In this document: positions 1-10,039 of the stretch, piece by piece
Layout: each line of letters starts with the position of its first letter
Numbering within the stretch: the first letter of the stretch is position 1
Assembly (NCBI RefSeq): GCF_004117855.1
Contig: NZ_QWBW01000007.1
Span: 62,517 to 126,516, forward strand
Length of the DNA stretch: 64,000 bases
DNA from: Modicisalibacter coralii
GTDB taxonomy: Bacteria; Pseudomonadota; Gammaproteobacteria; Pseudomonadales; Halomonadaceae
Reading direction: 5' to 3'
Notes under the pieces: model-generated
Seen by the model: the letters and a program-made list of their open reading frames with translations, nothing else
Databases searched by the model: none
Told to the model about the DNA's origin: nothing
Translations under genes and position numbers: made by a program

Positions 1-299
1 CCCCACATCTCGCGGGTGAAGGGGTGGGTATTGGCCAGCTCGATGGCGCCGACATTGGCCTGCCGAATGTGGCTGATCACCACATGGGACTTGATCGGAT
101 AGTCACGAATCAGGCGGGCGATCGGCGAGTCCACCGAAGGATGGGGGTCGCGAAAGTCGCGATAGCCGCCCTGCTCGTAGAAGGCGATCCCCCAGCCGTC
201 GCGATGCGGCCCGGTGCCGCCGCCGCGACGCAAGAAGCCCGCGAAGCTGAAGCAGATGTCCGTGGGCACGTTGGCACTCATGCCCAAGAGCTCACACAT
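1..299 (-). CDS. Class II glutamine amidotransferase, YafJ type (partial, N-terminal 99 residues)
   Basis: The reading frame starts [15 protein letters not shown], which is characteristic of YafJ-type Ntn-hydrolase glutamine amidotransferases. Cys2 would become the N-terminal nucleophile after Met removal. The fragment also carries [24 protein letters not shown] and a following [12 protein letters not shown] segment, both typical of class II glutaminase domains. The gene runs off the left edge, so only the N-terminal part is seen. The ATG overlaps the last 8 nt of the upstream VWA gene (ATGTGTGA), suggesting translational coupling. The amide acceptor of YafJ-type proteins is not established. 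Confidence 0.9.
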   Translation of the reverse strand, partial: MCELLGMSANVPTDICFSFAGFLRRGGGTGPHRDGWGIAFYEQGGYRDFRDPHPSVDSPIARLIRDYPIKSHVVISHIRQANVGAIELANTHPFTREMW

Positions 300-2115
300 G
301 GGGCTCCTCCCGGCGGGTGGTGCGCTGGCGATGGCGACGCCGGCGCAGCCCCACCAGCAACAGTATCGCCACCAGCAGACCCGCGATCAGCAACGCCCAG
401 GCCAGCGGATCGTGGCGATGCGACGCCACGTAGTCCCTGAACGGTGGCGGGGCCGCCTGCCATAACGACCGCACCCCGGACGGCAGCGCATCCAGCCACT
501 GGTCGACGCTGTCGCCGAGCCGGTCCAGCGACGAGGATGGCGGAGCGGCCTGCCGTTCCTCTTCCTCGTCGAGCGTCTCGATGTGGCCGCCCGGCCGATC
601 GAGACTGACGCCATGCAGCGACGTGGCCGCCCCGGGATTGAGCGTCACCTCGGGCAGCGTAAAGCGGCGGGTCTCGCCATCCAGCGTGACCCGCGCCCAG
701 ACCGTCAGCGGGACCGCCACGTCCCTGGCCACATCGGGCAGATCGATCCGCCAATTCCTGTCGCCCTGTGGCACAACGTCGAGCATCTGCCCCTGGAGGG
801 TCGCCGTCAGTTGGGTATTGTCGACATCGAGCCGGGGATGCTCGGCGTGCAGGTCGACCCGCGCGTTGTCACCCACGACCCGGGCGGTGATCGGCGACAG
901 CACGTTGACCGCCTGGCGCCGCTCGCGAATGAAGTCGTCATTCTCGGCGACCACCACCAGGCGCGCGTTGCCCGCCTGTTCGGGCGGCGCCAGCACGCCG
1001 CGGTAATGATCGCCCTGGGCGGTCAACGGCACCGTCTGGCGAACCCTGCCGTCGATGTCGCGCAGCTCGGCACGCAGCGAGACCGGCGAACCGCTCTCGT
1101 CTTCGCCGACCCCGCCATCGGGCCGGGTCAGCCAGGCCTCGATGGGCGTCTCGAAACCCTGGTACAGGGTGGTCGGCAGCTCGCGGGTGCGCAGGGCCAG
1201 CGGCGACTCGACGCTGATCCGGCTGTCCGGCCCCACCTCGCCCTCGACACGCCATTGCCCCGCGATGGGCGCCGGCATGTGGATGATGTCGAACAGCGGC
1301 TGGTGCTGCCAGCGGACGTCATCGGGATGGTCATCGGCGGTGTAACGCGTGCCGTCCGGGGCGATCAACGCCAGCGGCGGGGCCTGCGGACCGTGAAAGA
1401 GCAGCGACGAGAAGGCGTCGACCCGCTCGTCGATGGGGAAGCTCCCCGCCTCCAGGGGCACCTGGTCGCGCGGGAAGATACGGTCGAAGACATCGAGGAA
1501 GGCGCGCAGCAGCGCTTCGGGATCCTCGGCGACGGCGGTCAGCCCCTGCGTCTTCTGGGCCAGGTTCTCGAGCAGATCGAGATCGACGTTCGGCGAGAAG
1601 GCGATGGTGTGGACCACCACGTCGTCGTCATGCAGCACCGGCGCGAGCTTGTCGATCAGGCGCTTGCGCGAGGCCTCGTCGCGCGCCGCCTTGTCCGCCC
1701 CGCCCGGGGTATCGACCATGCCGTCGGTAAGCAGGATCAGGTGCCGCTTGCCGTCGGCCGGCGGGGCATCGGCCGCCTGACGGACCGCCCGCTCGATGTC
1801 GGTATACTGCTGATAGTCCAGCAGGGCCGGCTTGAGCGAGAGCGCACGCTGGCGCCAGGCGTCATCGATCGTCGTCGGCGGCAAGGGGTTGGCCACCTCG
1901 CTGCCGAAGGTCCAGAGGCCGCCACGGGCGCCCGAGGGCAACAGGGTGACGATCAGCTCCAGTGCACTGGCACTCAGCCGGTTGGGGTCGTTCTGCTTCA
2001 TGCTGCCGGAGACGTCGAAGACCAGGCGCACGTCGGCAGTATCCGGCGCCTGCGCCCGGGCCGTCGCGTTGACCAGCAACGACAGTGCCAGCGCCGCCGT
2101 CATCAACCATTGCAT
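292..2115 (-). CDS. VWA domain protein, signal peptide plus C-terminal membrane anchor (TIGR03503-like)
   Basis: 607 aa. A signal peptide (about residues 1-22, ending ATARA) precedes a von Willebrand factor A domain. The MIDAS motif DVSGSMKQ lies near residue 33 and a second metal-loop motif, LTDGMVD, near 130. The middle is beta-rich and Ig-like. A single membrane helix lies near residues 575-595 ([20 protein letters not shown]), followed by an Arg-rich cytoplasmic tail. This layout fits the gammaproteobacterial family I remember as TIGR03503, which has no settled function. The ribosome-binding site GAGGAAA precedes the ATG. The gene lies 9 nt after a small membrane protein gene and overlaps the amidotransferase start, so the three look like one operon. 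Confidence 0.8.
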   Translation of the reverse strand: MQWLMTAALALSLLVNATARAQAPDTADVRLVFDVSGSMKQNDPNRLSASALELIVTLLPSGARGGLWTFGSEVANPLPPTTIDDAWRQRALSLKPALLDYQQYTDIERAVRQAADAPPADGKRHLILLTDGMVDTPGGADKAARDEASRKRLIDKLAPVLHDDDVVVHTIAFSPNVDLDLLENLAQKTQGLTAVAEDPEALLRAFLDVFDRIFPRDQVPLEAGSFPIDERVDAFSSLLFHGPQAPPLALIAPDGTRYTADDHPDDVRWQHQPLFDIIHMPAPIAGQWRVEGEVGPDSRISVESPLALRTRELPTTLYQGFETPIEAWLTRPDGGVGEDESGSPVSLRAELRDIDGRVRQTVPLTAQGDHYRGVLAPPEQAGNARLVVVAENDDFIRERRQAVNVLSPITARVVGDNARVDLHAEHPRLDVDNTQLTATLQGQMLDVVPQGDRNWRIDLPDVARDVAVPLTVWARVTLDGETRRFTLPEVTLNPGAATSLHGVSLDRPGGHIETLDEEEERQAAPPSSSLDRLGDSVDQWLDALPSGVRSLWQAAPPPFRDYVASHRHDPLAWALLIAGLLVAILLLVGLRRRRHRQRTTRREEPHV

Positions 2116-2124
2116 GGCGTTTCC

Positions 2125-2553
2125 TCAGCCGATCACCGGCTCCTGACGTCGCGTCGAGGCCGCCGTTCCGCCCCCATCATCGTCACTGTCGTCGTGTCGT
2201 TGCGCCTGCCGGCGGCCGAGCCAGAACGCCAACCCAGCGGCAGCGGCCCCGCCCAGCGCGATGCCCAGGATCAACAGCGGGACGGCCGACGCCAGCGCCG
2301 CGCCATCGTGCTGCAGCACGGCGATCCCGGCTACCACCACCGCCGGGGCCATGCCATGATAGGCGGCATCCTTGTCCAGCAGCGGCAGCGTGAAGCTGCA
2401 GGGCATCCAGATCAGTCCGGCGACCAGTCCGGTCACCACGAAACGCGGCAGGCGGGGCAGCCAGCGGATCGCCAGGTAGCCAGTGACCAGCACGACCAGC
2501 GACAATGCCACGTAGCTCAACCACAGCAGCGGCATCGAGTCGGATATCAGCAT
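2125..2553 (-). CDS. Small membrane protein of unknown function
   Basis: 142 aa starting MLISDSMPLLWLSYVALS. The frame is open further upstream, but this start has a GGGAGAA ribosome-binding site about 9 nt ahead and leaves room for a promoter in the divergent 53-nt gap. There are about four hydrophobic segments: near residues 7-30, 38-50, 65-80 and 90-115. A polar Asp/Arg-rich tail follows (HDDSDDDGGG). I do not recognise a family. Its position 9 nt before the VWA gene suggests the two proteins act together in the inner membrane. Confidence 0.7.
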   Translation of the reverse strand: MLISDSMPLLWLSYVALSLVVLVTGYLAIRWLPRLPRFVVTGLVAGLIWMPCSFTLPLLDKDAAYHGMAPAVVVAGIAVLQHDGAALASAVPLLILGIALGGAAAAGLAFWLGRRQAQRHDDSDDDGGGTAASTRRQEPVIG

Positions 2554-2606
2554 CGCCTTAGATTCTCCCTCTATACAATTCGTTTCATCATGGTACACCG
2601 CGTCCA

Positions 2607-4736
2607 ATGAAAGCACAGCCGCCAAGCTCACCGCCCGTCAGCACCTTCCAACGTTCCGAGGACCCGCAGTGGCATTGGCTCGAGCAGCGCGACGACCCCG
2701 CGGTGCGCGCCTTCCTGGAAGCCGCCAACCGGGAATGCGACGCCTGGTTCACGCCGCTGGAGCCCCTGGTCGACGCCCTCTACCAGGGGCATCTGACACG
2801 CCGCGAACTGGCGGTCACCGGCCTGTCCACGCCGCTGGAACGTTTCACCTACTGGAGCGAGACCGCGTCCGACGCCGACTATCCGGTCTGGTGGCGTCAC
2901 CCCAATGACAACGCCGAACGGCGAGAGTGCCTGCTCGACCTCGAATCCCGCGCCGGCGAACACCACTTCCTCGAACTCGGCGACATGGCCATCTCCCCCG
3001 ACGAGCAATGGCTGGCCTGGACCCAGGACACCCGCGGCGACGAGTACTTCGATCTCTACCTGCGGCATCTCGCCAGCGGCGAGGAGCGCTGCCTGCTCGC
3101 CGGCATCGGCCCGGAGCTGACCTGGGCCGAGGACGATCGCACGCTGTTTTTCACCCGCTACGACGCCACCCAGCGCCCGGCCAGCGTCTGGCGTCTCGAC
3201 AGCCGCGCCGAGGATGCCGAAAACGCCAGCGTGGCGATCTTCGAGGAAACGGACCCGGAATTCTGGGTGGGCCTGGGCAAGACCCGTTCGCGGCAATGGC
3301 TGGTGCTCGAGACCGCGTCCAAGGACACCAGCGAGTGCCACCTGATCCCCGCCCGATCGCCGGAGACACCACCGCGCTGCGTGCGAGCGCGAGAGGCCGG
3401 GGTCGAATACGGCATCGACCACCGTCCGGGGCGGTTCTACATCCTGCACAACCGGGAGGCGCCCCACTTCCGTCTGGACGTGGCCGACGAGGACGTGGCC
3501 GACGAGGACGTGGCCGACGAGGACGTGGCCGACGAGGACGTGGCCGGCGAGTCCTCTCCCGGCGAGTGGCGCCCCCTGCTGGCCCATCGCGACCAGCACA
3601 CGCTGGAAGGCGTCGATGCCTTCGCCTGGGGGCTGGTGGTCACCGAGCGCGACCACGACGAGGCCCAGGTACACCTGCGCGTCATCGACCTCGACGCCGA
3701 CGGTCGTATCGTTCGCGACCATCGACTACCGCTGCCCGAGGCGCCCTGCAGCCTGGCGCTGGGCGATACGCCGGACTTTCACGCCCGACGCCTGCGCCTG
3801 CGCGAGGAGTCCTTCACCCTGCCGGTACGCTGGATCGAGCACGATCTCGACAGCGACGCCCGGCGCCTGCTCAAGGCACAGCCGATCCACGGCGACCTCG
3901 CCCCCGAGCAATTGCATTGCGAGCGTCTCTGGGCCACCGGCCACGACGGCGAACGCATCCCGGTCTCGGTGGTGGCACGCGCCGACCTCTGGGGCCAGGC
4001 GCCGCTGCCCACCCTGCTCTACGGCTACGGCGCCTACGGTGAAGTGCTCGACCCCTGGTTCTCGGTGGCCCGGCTCGAACTGCTGTCGCGGGGCGTGGCC
4101 TTCGCCGTGGCCCATGTGCGCGGCGGCGGCGATCGTGGCGAACCCTGGTACCTGGCCGGCAAGCTGGAACACAAGACCAACAGCTTCCGCGACTTCCTGG
4201 CCGCCCGTGAGGCGCTGGTCGCCACCGGCATGGCCGACGGCGAGCGGATCGCCGCCTACGGCGCCAGCGCCGGCGGCCTGCTGGTCGGGGCGAGCCTCAA
4301 CCTCGACCCCGGCGCCTTCCGTGCGGCGGTGCTCGACGTGCCCTTCGTCGACGTGCTGCGCACCATGGAGAACCCCGACCTGCCGCTGACCACCGCGGAG
4401 TACAGCGAATGGGGCAATCCCGACGAGCCCGCGGCACGCCGACGCATCCGCGCCTACTCGCCGCTCGACAACCTCTCCGAGCAGGCCTATCCGGCGATAT
4501 TCCTGCAGGGCAGCTGGCACGACTCGCGGGTGCCCTACTGGGAACCCGCCAAGCTCTACGCCAGGCTCACCGAGCTGGACGCGTCACGTCCGTCCGACCC
4601 GCGCCGCCCGCTGCTGCTGCGGACCGACATGACCTCGGGCCACGGCGGTGCCTCGGGACGCTTCAAGGCCTGGCGCGACAACGCCCGCCAGGATGCCTTC
4701 CTGCTCTGGGCGCTGGGGCTGGCGAACGTCGAATGA
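2607..4736 (+). CDS. ptrB: S9 family prolyl oligopeptidase, oligopeptidase B type
   Basis: 709 aa, the usual length for oligopeptidase B, a cytoplasmic serine peptidase cutting short peptides after basic residues. The N-terminal part is a beta-propeller with its recognisable LAWTQDTRGDEYFDLYLR segment. The C-terminal alpha/beta-hydrolase domain has the triad Ser554 (YGASAGG), Asp639 (GSWHDSRVPYWEP) and His679 (TSGHGG), plus the GYGAYG and HVRGGGDRGEPWYLAGK motifs of the family. Residues 291-315 are an in-frame repeat of DVADE inside the propeller, which is unusual. The start follows a short divergent region. Substrate preference is inferred from family only. Confidence 0.9.
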   Translation: MKAQPPSSPPVSTFQRSEDPQWHWLEQRDDPAVRAFLEAANRECDAWFTPLEPLVDALYQGHLTRRELAVTGLSTPLERFTYWSETASDADYPVWWRHPNDNAERRECLLDLESRAGEHHFLELGDMAISPDEQWLAWTQDTRGDEYFDLYLRHLASGEERCLLAGIGPELTWAEDDRTLFFTRYDATQRPASVWRLDSRAEDAENASVAIFEETDPEFWVGLGKTRSRQWLVLETASKDTSECHLIPARSPETPPRCVRAREAGVEYGIDHRPGRFYILHNREAPHFRLDVADEDVADEDVADEDVADEDVAGESSPGEWRPLLAHRDQHTLEGVDAFAWGLVVTERDHDEAQVHLRVIDLDADGRIVRDHRLPLPEAPCSLALGDTPDFHARRLRLREESFTLPVRWIEHDLDSDARRLLKAQPIHGDLAPEQLHCERLWATGHDGERIPVSVVARADLWGQAPLPTLLYGYGAYGEVLDPWFSVARLELLSRGVAFAVAHVRGGGDRGEPWYLAGKLEHKTNSFRDFLAAREALVATGMADGERIAAYGASAGGLLVGASLNLDPGAFRAAVLDVPFVDVLRTMENPDLPLTTAEYSEWGNPDEPAARRRIRAYSPLDNLSEQAYPAIFLQGSWHDSRVPYWEPAKLYARLTELDASRPSDPRRPLLLRTDMTSGHGGASGRFKAWRDNARQDAFLLWALGLANVE
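3477..3551 (+). repeat. 15-bp tandem repeat, five units, inside ptrB
   Basis: The unit gacgtggccgacgag occurs four times exactly, and a fifth copy differs by one base. It encodes (DVADE)x4 then DVAGE at residues 291-315. The unit is a multiple of three, so copy-number change would keep the frame. It sits where a propeller loop is expected, so the peptide may be tolerated as an acidic loop. Confidence 0.95.
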
Positions 4737-4845
4737 GGGACGCACGCCCGAAACACGACCGGACGCGGGCCATCGGCTCGCGTTCGGCGGCGGGCGAAGC
4801 GATCGCGACAGGACCCGGTAAGGAGCGTCGAGGTCGACGAGCCCG

Positions 4846-5295
4846 TCAATCCTCGCAGGGCAGCACGTCGATGATGTGATCCTCCCACTCGGCTTCCGGG
4901 ACCGTCGTCTCGGACACCGCAAAGGGCGCCACGCTGATGCCGGCCCGCCGGACACTGTCGGGATCCCCCGACACCAGCGGATGCCACTCGGCCAGCCCGC
5001 GCCCCTCGCTCAGGCGCCGGTAGGCACAGGATTCCGGCAGCCAGCGGAATTCCTCGATGCGCGCCAGGGTCAGCGGCACGCAGCCGGGCACCCGGGCGCT
5101 GCGATTGGGATAGTCACTGCAGTGGCAGGCGCCGATATCGAGCAGCTGGCACGCCACGTCGAGGGTCGCGATGTCGCCGCTCTCCTCGTCCTCCAGCTTG
5201 AGCAGGCAGCAGCGTCCGCAGCCGTCGCACAGCGCTTCCCACTCCGCGCCGTGGAGTTCCGCGAGCGGGTAGCGCTCCCAGAAGCGCTCGCGCAT
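4846..5295 (-). CDS. ycgN: YcgN family cysteine cluster protein
   Basis: 149 aa starting MRERFWERYPLAELHGAEW. It carries the cysteine-rich motif CDGCGRCC near residue 23, followed by further Cys residues (VACQLLDIGACHCSDY, VPGCVPL, ESCAYRR). This matches the YcgN/YkgJ CxxCxxxxCxxxCC cluster family, thought to bind zinc or iron. The ATG overlaps the ycgL stop codon by one base (TGATG). A longer open frame upstream lies inside ycgL and is a shadow. Last gene of the dnaX-ybaB-recR-rnd-ycgL-ycgN run. The exact biochemical role is unknown. Confidence 0.9.
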   Translation of the reverse strand: MRERFWERYPLAELHGAEWEALCDGCGRCCLLKLEDEESGDIATLDVACQLLDIGACHCSDYPNRSARVPGCVPLTLARIEEFRWLPESCAYRRLSEGRGLAEWHPLVSGDPDSVRRAGISVAPFAVSETTVPEAEWEDHIIDVLPCED

Positions 5296-5585
5296 CAGTA
5301 GCGGCCCTCGGTGGGCGTGCGATAGAGATCCAGCAGGTAGGCGTCCTTCGCCGGCGGCAACTGCAGGTAGTAGCCCTTCTCGGCGATGGCCGCGATGACC
5401 CGCGCGGTGTCGACACGCGCCAGCTTGCGCTCGGTGCCGAGCAGCAGGGTCATGACCGGTTGCGGCTTGCCGAAGCGCTCGAGCAGTTCCTCGGGCACCG
5501 GCTCGAGACCGCGGCGCTTGTCCACGTAGAGATACATTTCCTCTTTCCGCGGGCTGCGGAAGATCTCGCAAAGGGTCTTGTCCAT
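5295..5585 (-). CDS. ycgL: YcgL domain protein
   Basis: 96 aa. It opens MDKTLCEIFRSPRKEEMYLYV and has the VPEELLERFGKPQPVMTLLL core and a C-terminal GYYLQLPP motif, all diagnostic of the small YcgL alpha/beta family. In E. coli the family sits near minD; here it sits between rnd and ycgN, as in pseudomonads. It starts 3 nt after the rnd stop and overlaps ycgN by one base, so translation is probably coupled. Function is unknown. Confidence 0.9.
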   Translation of the reverse strand: MDKTLCEIFRSPRKEEMYLYVDKRRGLEPVPEELLERFGKPQPVMTLLLGTERKLARVDTARVIAAIAEKGYYLQLPPAKDAYLLDLYRTPTEGRY

Positions 5586-5588
5586 AGC

Positions 5589-6743
5589 TTACTCGTTGAC
5601 CGGGTTCTGGGCCGTGTCGGCCGCGGATTCGAGCGCGGCGACCAGCGCATCGCCGAGCAGTTCGCCCCGCCAGCCCTCGGGCAGCGGCAACGGCTGGCCT
5701 TCCAGATCGGCGACCACCAGGGCCTCCAGGTCGCGGCGCCGAGCCAGCACCTCGGGGGCGATGCCCAGATCCTCGGCGATCGCGCCCACCGCACGCTTGA
5801 GCGCCTTGAGACGACGCTTGAACGGCGCCGACAGCGGCGACGGCAGCGCCGGCGGCAGTTCGGCCTCGTCGAGCTGGGCGGCGTCGCGCACCAGGCCCAG
5901 CAGGCTATCGCCCTCGCGCTTGACCAGGCTCGGCTTGACGCCCTCCACCGCGGCCAGTTCGTAGCGGCTACCGGGCATCGACTCGGCGATGGCGAACAGC
6001 ACCTTGTCGCTGACCAGCCAGTTACGCGGCAGGTCGCGGCGGCGCACCTCGGCCTCGCGCCATGCCGTCAGGCGCTGATAGGCGGCGATCGCCCGCGCGC
6101 CCAGACGCCACAACTGGCGATGCCGGCGATACCATTCGGCATCGCCCTGGGCACTGCGCAGTGCCTGGTCGACCAGCGCCGCACAATCCGCCTCGAGCCA
6201 CGCCAGACGCGCGTCGGCGAGCAGGGCCTCGCGCTGAGCCGCCCAGACCCGCGGCAGATAGATCACGTCGAGTGCCGCATAACGCTGCTGGGCCTCGGAG
6301 AGCGGCCGCGCCAGCCAGTCCGAACGGGTCTCGTCCTTGGGCAGGACGTCGCCGGTCCAGTGCTCGACCAGACGCTGATAGCCCATCGACGGGATCTCCG
6401 AGATCAGCGCCTGGGCCACCTGGGTATCGACCAGCGGCTCGAGTACCACCCCGCTCCAGTTGTGGAGCACCTCGAGATCCTCGCTGCTGGCGTGCAGCAG
6501 CTTGGTCGGCCCCTCGGGCCCCAGCAGGCGCTGCAGAGCCGGCGTCGCCGCGACGGCCTGAGGGTCGATCAGGTAGGCGACGTCACCGCGGGAAAGCTGG
6601 ACCAGCGCCGGCACCGGATGAAAGCTGGTCTCGCGGAAGAACTCGGTGTCCACGGCCAGCCACTCGGCATCGGCGAGGCGGCTGCAGACGGTATCGAGTT
6701 CCTCGGGGGTGTCTATCCAGTGACTGGTCGGTTCTAGGGACAT
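5589..6743 (-). CDS. rnd: Ribonuclease D
   Basis: 384 aa from the ATG at 6743, which has AGGA 6 nt upstream (a start 9 residues earlier is possible but has no clear ribosome-binding site). The DEDDy 3'-5' exonuclease signature is present: VDTEFFRET, KLLHASSEDLEVLH and QRYAALDVIYLPRVW with the catalytic Tyr and Asp. An HRDC-type helical region follows (RRRDLPRNWLVSDKVLFAIAE). It processes 3' ends of tRNA and other stable RNAs. The gene is 33 nt downstream of recR. Confidence 0.93.
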   Translation of the reverse strand: MSLEPTSHWIDTPEELDTVCSRLADAEWLAVDTEFFRETSFHPVPALVQLSRGDVAYLIDPQAVAATPALQRLLGPEGPTKLLHASSEDLEVLHNWSGVVLEPLVDTQVAQALISEIPSMGYQRLVEHWTGDVLPKDETRSDWLARPLSEAQQRYAALDVIYLPRVWAAQREALLADARLAWLEADCAALVDQALRSAQGDAEWYRRHRQLWRLGARAIAAYQRLTAWREAEVRRRDLPRNWLVSDKVLFAIAESMPGSRYELAAVEGVKPSLVKREGDSLLGLVRDAAQLDEAELPPALPSPLSAPFKRRLKALKRAVGAIAEDLGIAPEVLARRRDLEALVVADLEGQPLPLPEGWRGELLGDALVAALESAADTAQNPVNE

Positions 6744-6776
6744 GGGATTCCTGGAGTTGGGGCGCGACAAGGCGAT

Positions 6777-7382
6777 TCACTCGCCGCGGAACGGCAGACG
6801 GCCGTTGAAGGCGCGACTGAGCGTGCCGCCGTCGACGTACTCGAGTTCGCCGCCCATCGGCACGCCGTAGGCCAGCCGCGACAGACTGAGGCCACGCTCG
6901 CGGATCTGCTCGGCGATGTAATGGGCGGTGGCTTCGCCCTCGACGGTCGGGTTGGTGGCCAGAATGACCTCCTCGACCCCGCCCTCGTCGAGGCGGGTGT
7001 CAAGCTGGTCGAGGCCGATGTCCTCGGGACCGATGCCGTCGAGCGGCGAGAGGTGGCCGTGGAGAACGAAGTAGTGGCCGTGGTAGCCGCCGGCATCCTC
7101 GATCGCCAGCATGTCGGCGGGCGACTCCACCACGCACAGCAACGCCGGGTCGCGCCGGGGGCTGCGGCACAGCGCGCAGACGCTCTCCTCGGTCAGGGTC
7201 CGGCAACGCTGACAGTAGCCGACCTCCTCGAGGGCCCGGCCGAGCACCTCGACCAGGCGGCGCCCGCCGTCGCGGTCACGCTCGAGCAGGTGCAACGCCA
7301 TGCGCTGGGCGGTGCGCGGCCCGACGCCGGGCAACACGCGCAACGCCTCGAGCAGACGGTCGACAAGCGGCGAAAAACTCAT
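6777..7382 (-). CDS. recR: Recombination protein RecR
   Basis: 201 aa, the normal length. In order: a helix-hairpin-helix ([20 protein letters not shown]), a four-cysteine zinc finger (CQRC...CALC near residues 57-72), a Toprim domain beginning [15 protein letters not shown], and a Walker-B-like C-terminus with the family motif [17 protein letters not shown]. With RecF and RecO it loads RecA at gaps. It is clustered with ybaB and dnaX as in most gammaproteobacteria. Confidence 0.97.
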   Translation of the reverse strand: MSFSPLVDRLLEALRVLPGVGPRTAQRMALHLLERDRDGGRRLVEVLGRALEEVGYCQRCRTLTEESVCALCRSPRRDPALLCVVESPADMLAIEDAGGYHGHYFVLHGHLSPLDGIGPEDIGLDQLDTRLDEGGVEEVILATNPTVEGEATAHYIAEQIRERGLSLSRLAYGVPMGGELEYVDGGTLSRAFNGRLPFRGE

Positions 7383-7491
7383 GGATGGTCTCTTTCCGAT
7401 ACGGGCATCGAGGGGCGTCCTTGGCGGCCTCCGTCACCGCCGATGGCGTGCTCGGCGGCGACGCGAGGACGAGACGCGGGGCAGCAGCGGC

Positions 7492-7818
7492 TCAGAACGG
7501 CATCTTGAAACCCGGCGGCAGGTTCATCCCCTCGGTGGCTTCTTCCATGCGGGCACGGGAGTTGTTCTCGACCTTGCGCACGGCATCGTTGACCGCCGCG
7601 GCGAGCAGGTCCTCGAGCATCTCCTTGTCCTCCTCGAGGATGCTCGGGTCGATGTCGACCTTGCTGACGTCATGGCGACCGTTCATGGTCACCTTGATCA
7701 TGCCGGCGCCGGCTTCGCCGGTGACTTCGGCACGGGCGATCTCCTCCTGCACCTGCTGCATCTTTTCCTGCATTTCCTGGGCCTGCTTCATCAGGTTGCC
7801 CATTCCGCCCTTGAACAT
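7492..7818 (-). CDS. ybaB: YbaB/EbfC nucleoid-associated protein
   Basis: 108 aa. The coiled N-terminal helix [20 protein letters not shown], the central [20 protein letters not shown] strand region and the C-terminal [14 protein letters not shown] helix are those of the YbaB/EbfC dimeric DNA-binding family. The gene lies 44 nt after dnaX and 109 nt before recR. Known homologues bind DNA with little sequence specificity. Confidence 0.96.
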   Translation of the reverse strand: MFKGGMGNLMKQAQEMQEKMQQVQEEIARAEVTGEAGAGMIKVTMNGRHDVSKVDIDPSILEEDKEMLEDLLAAAVNDAVRKVENNSRARMEEATEGMNLPPGFKMPF

Positions 7819-7862
7819 GCTGCACCTCGTCGTGGAGTGTTGGCCGCCTTGGCGGCGATGGT

Positions 7863-9959
7863 TCAGTCCGATGCGGACTGCGGCGATACGCTCTGCTCGA
7901 TCAGCCGCGCACCGAAGGCCTGTTCCAGTTCCTGGATATGCGGGTCATGGCGCAAGGCTTCAACCGCCTCGGCGTGACGTTCGCGGGCCTCGCGATCGCT
8001 GCGCGCCTTGGGCGTCTCCACCCCCGGCGGCAGTTCGCCCGGCTCGATGACCACCCGCCGTTCGACGCCCGCCGCGGCCAGCGCCTGGCGCACGCGCTCA
8101 ATGTGGACCTCGGCGAGCATCGCCGCCTGACCGGGATCGAGACGCAGCGTCAATTGCCCACCGTCGTCGCCGTCGACCAGACAGTGCGCCGCCAGGTTGC
8201 GCGTCAGACCGGCGAGCCCCAGGCGCGGAAACAGCGCCAGCCAGTCGGCCTGGGTCAGCGCCTCGCCGGGCGACAGCGCCGCTTCGGCCCCGGCGGATAC
8301 CCCGGCGTTCGCCTCGGCCCCGGCGCTCTCGGCATGGCCGGTTTCGGCATCGAGCGGCGCCTCGGGGCGCATCGCGACCTCCGGCTCGCTCTCGTCACTC
8401 GGCGGCGCCGGTACAGCGCTCGCGTGGGTTACCGGCGCCTCATCCATGGCGACGCCGGCCTCGCTGACATCGCTTGCGTGGTCGCGCGCCTCGACAAGCG
8501 CATCGGGAGGAACGTCCCACGGCGGCGGCGCCTCGTCGACATCGGGGCCCGCCCCCGCGTCAGGGAACGCTGGCGACCCCGTGTGAGCCTCGGGCTCGGG
8601 CTCCGCGGGCGGCGCGTATCGCGACTCGCTGGGAGCCGCCGGGTCGGCGGCGCCCTCGCCGCCATTCGTCGAAGCTGGCGACAGCGGCGCCGCGGGGGGG
8701 GCATCGAGGACCTCAGGGGCGACGTCCGGGGCCGGTTCATCGGCCACCGCCTCGGCGGCCGGCGCGGGCTCGACGCCCCCCGACGGCGGCGGCGCGTCGG
8801 ATGGCGCGGGCGGCGTATCCGATCCGGAACGCTCGCCACGCAACGGCAGCGGGGTCTGCGGCGGCTTGGGAACGCCCTGCGGGCGGAACGCGAGCATGCG
8901 CAGCAGGGTCATCTCCAGCGCGGTGCGCGGGTCGGGCGCGTGTTCCAGGTCGCCACGTCCCTGCAGACCGATCTGGTAGTAGAGCTGGACATCCTCGGCG
9001 GTGAAACGGGCGGCGAGCGCCAGCAGGGTGTCGCGATCGCCATGCCCGTTGTCGAGTGCCTCGGGCACCATCTGGGCGATCGCCAGACGGTGCAGGATGC
9101 CGGTCAGGTCGTCGAGCACGCCGGCAAAATCGGGGCCCTGCTCGGCGAGGCTCGCCACTTCGGCGAGCGCACGCGCCGCATCGACCTCGGCCAGCGCCTC
9201 GACCAGCGCCAGCAGATGGCGATGATCGAGAGTGCCCAGCATCGCCGAGACATCGGCGTGGCGCACCGCGCCCTGACCGAAGGCGATCGCCTGGTCGGTC
9301 AGGCTCATGGCGTCGCGCATCGACCCCTGGGCGGCCTTGCCCAGCAGCCACAGCGCCGGTTCCTCGTAGCTCACCGACTCTGCCTCGAGCACTCGCTGCA
9401 GGTGGTCGACGATACGCTCGGGCGGCATGTTCTTGAGCGAGAACTGCAGACAGCGCGACAGCACCGTCACCGGCAGTTTCTGGGGGTCGGTGGTCGCCAG
9501 CAGGAACTTGACGTGAGGCGGCGGCTCCTCGAGGGTCTTGAGCAAGGCGTTGAAGCTGTGCGTCGACAGCATGTGCACCTCGTCGATGAGGTACACCTTG
9601 TAGCGCCCCTGGGTGGGGGCATACTGGACGTTGTCGAGCAGCTCGCGGGTATCCTCGACCTTGGTGCGCGAGGCCGCATCGACCTCGATCAGGTCGACGA
9701 AGCGCCCCTCGTCGATGTCGCGGCAGGTGGTACAGACGCCGCAGGGCGACGAGGTCACACCCTGCTCGCAGTTGAGGCACTTGGCGAGAATCCGCGCCAG
9801 TGTCGTCTTGCCGACGCCGCGCGTGCCGGTGAACAGATAGGCGTGGTGCAGGCGGCCCTGATCCAGGGCATTGACCAGGGCACGCTGGACGTGCTCCTGA
9901 CCGACCAGTTCATGGAAGGTGCGCGGCCGCCATTTGCGGGCCAGTACCTGATAGCTCAT
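7863..9959 (-). CDS. dnaX: DNA polymerase III subunits tau/gamma
   Basis: 698 aa. Domain I carries Walker [12 protein letters not shown] near residue 45, the zinc-binding run [19 protein letters not shown] (64-82), Walker B LIDEVHML near 126 and the SRC sensor. Domains II-III follow to about residue 370. A long Pro/Ala/Glu linker (about 370-560) leads to the tau-specific C-terminal domain. It is the clamp-loader ATPase and polymerase organiser. I see no E. coli-type A AAA AAG slippery site. There is an eight-C run in the linker codons at 8694-8701 (Pro421-422). First gene of the ybaB-recR-rnd-ycgL-ycgN operon. Confidence 0.97.
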   Translation of the reverse strand: MSYQVLARKWRPRTFHELVGQEHVQRALVNALDQGRLHHAYLFTGTRGVGKTTLARILAKCLNCEQGVTSSPCGVCTTCRDIDEGRFVDLIEVDAASRTKVEDTRELLDNVQYAPTQGRYKVYLIDEVHMLSTHSFNALLKTLEEPPPHVKFLLATTDPQKLPVTVLSRCLQFSLKNMPPERIVDHLQRVLEAESVSYEEPALWLLGKAAQGSMRDAMSLTDQAIAFGQGAVRHADVSAMLGTLDHRHLLALVEALAEVDAARALAEVASLAEQGPDFAGVLDDLTGILHRLAIAQMVPEALDNGHGDRDTLLALAARFTAEDVQLYYQIGLQGRGDLEHAPDPRTALEMTLLRMLAFRPQGVPKPPQTPLPLRGERSGSDTPPAPSDAPPPSGGVEPAPAAEAVADEPAPDVAPEVLDAPPAAPLSPASTNGGEGAADPAAPSESRYAPPAEPEPEAHTGSPAFPDAGAGPDVDEAPPPWDVPPDALVEARDHASDVSEAGVAMDEAPVTHASAVPAPPSDESEPEVAMRPEAPLDAETGHAESAGAEANAGVSAGAEAALSPGEALTQADWLALFPRLGLAGLTRNLAAHCLVDGDDGGQLTLRLDPGQAAMLAEVHIERVRQALAAAGVERRVVIEPGELPPGVETPKARSDREARERHAEAVEALRHDPHIQELEQAFGARLIEQSVSPQSASD

Positions 9960-10039
9960 GCAGCGCGGAAGTCCTTGCGGCTGGAGACCGGGCCGGTACG
10001 TGACCGCCCGTTGAGAATGCGTGGACGCACAAAACGTTC

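Noticed and set aside
583-2610. A 675-codon open frame on the plus strand
   Set aside because: It is the antisense shadow of the VWA gene and membrane protein gene; high GC produces long open frames on the opposite strand, and it has no family-like motifs or ribosome-binding site.
3477-3551. Repeats considered as a CRISPR array or mobile element end
   Set aside because: The units are contiguous with no spacers and are in frame within a conserved gene; they are a coding tandem repeat.
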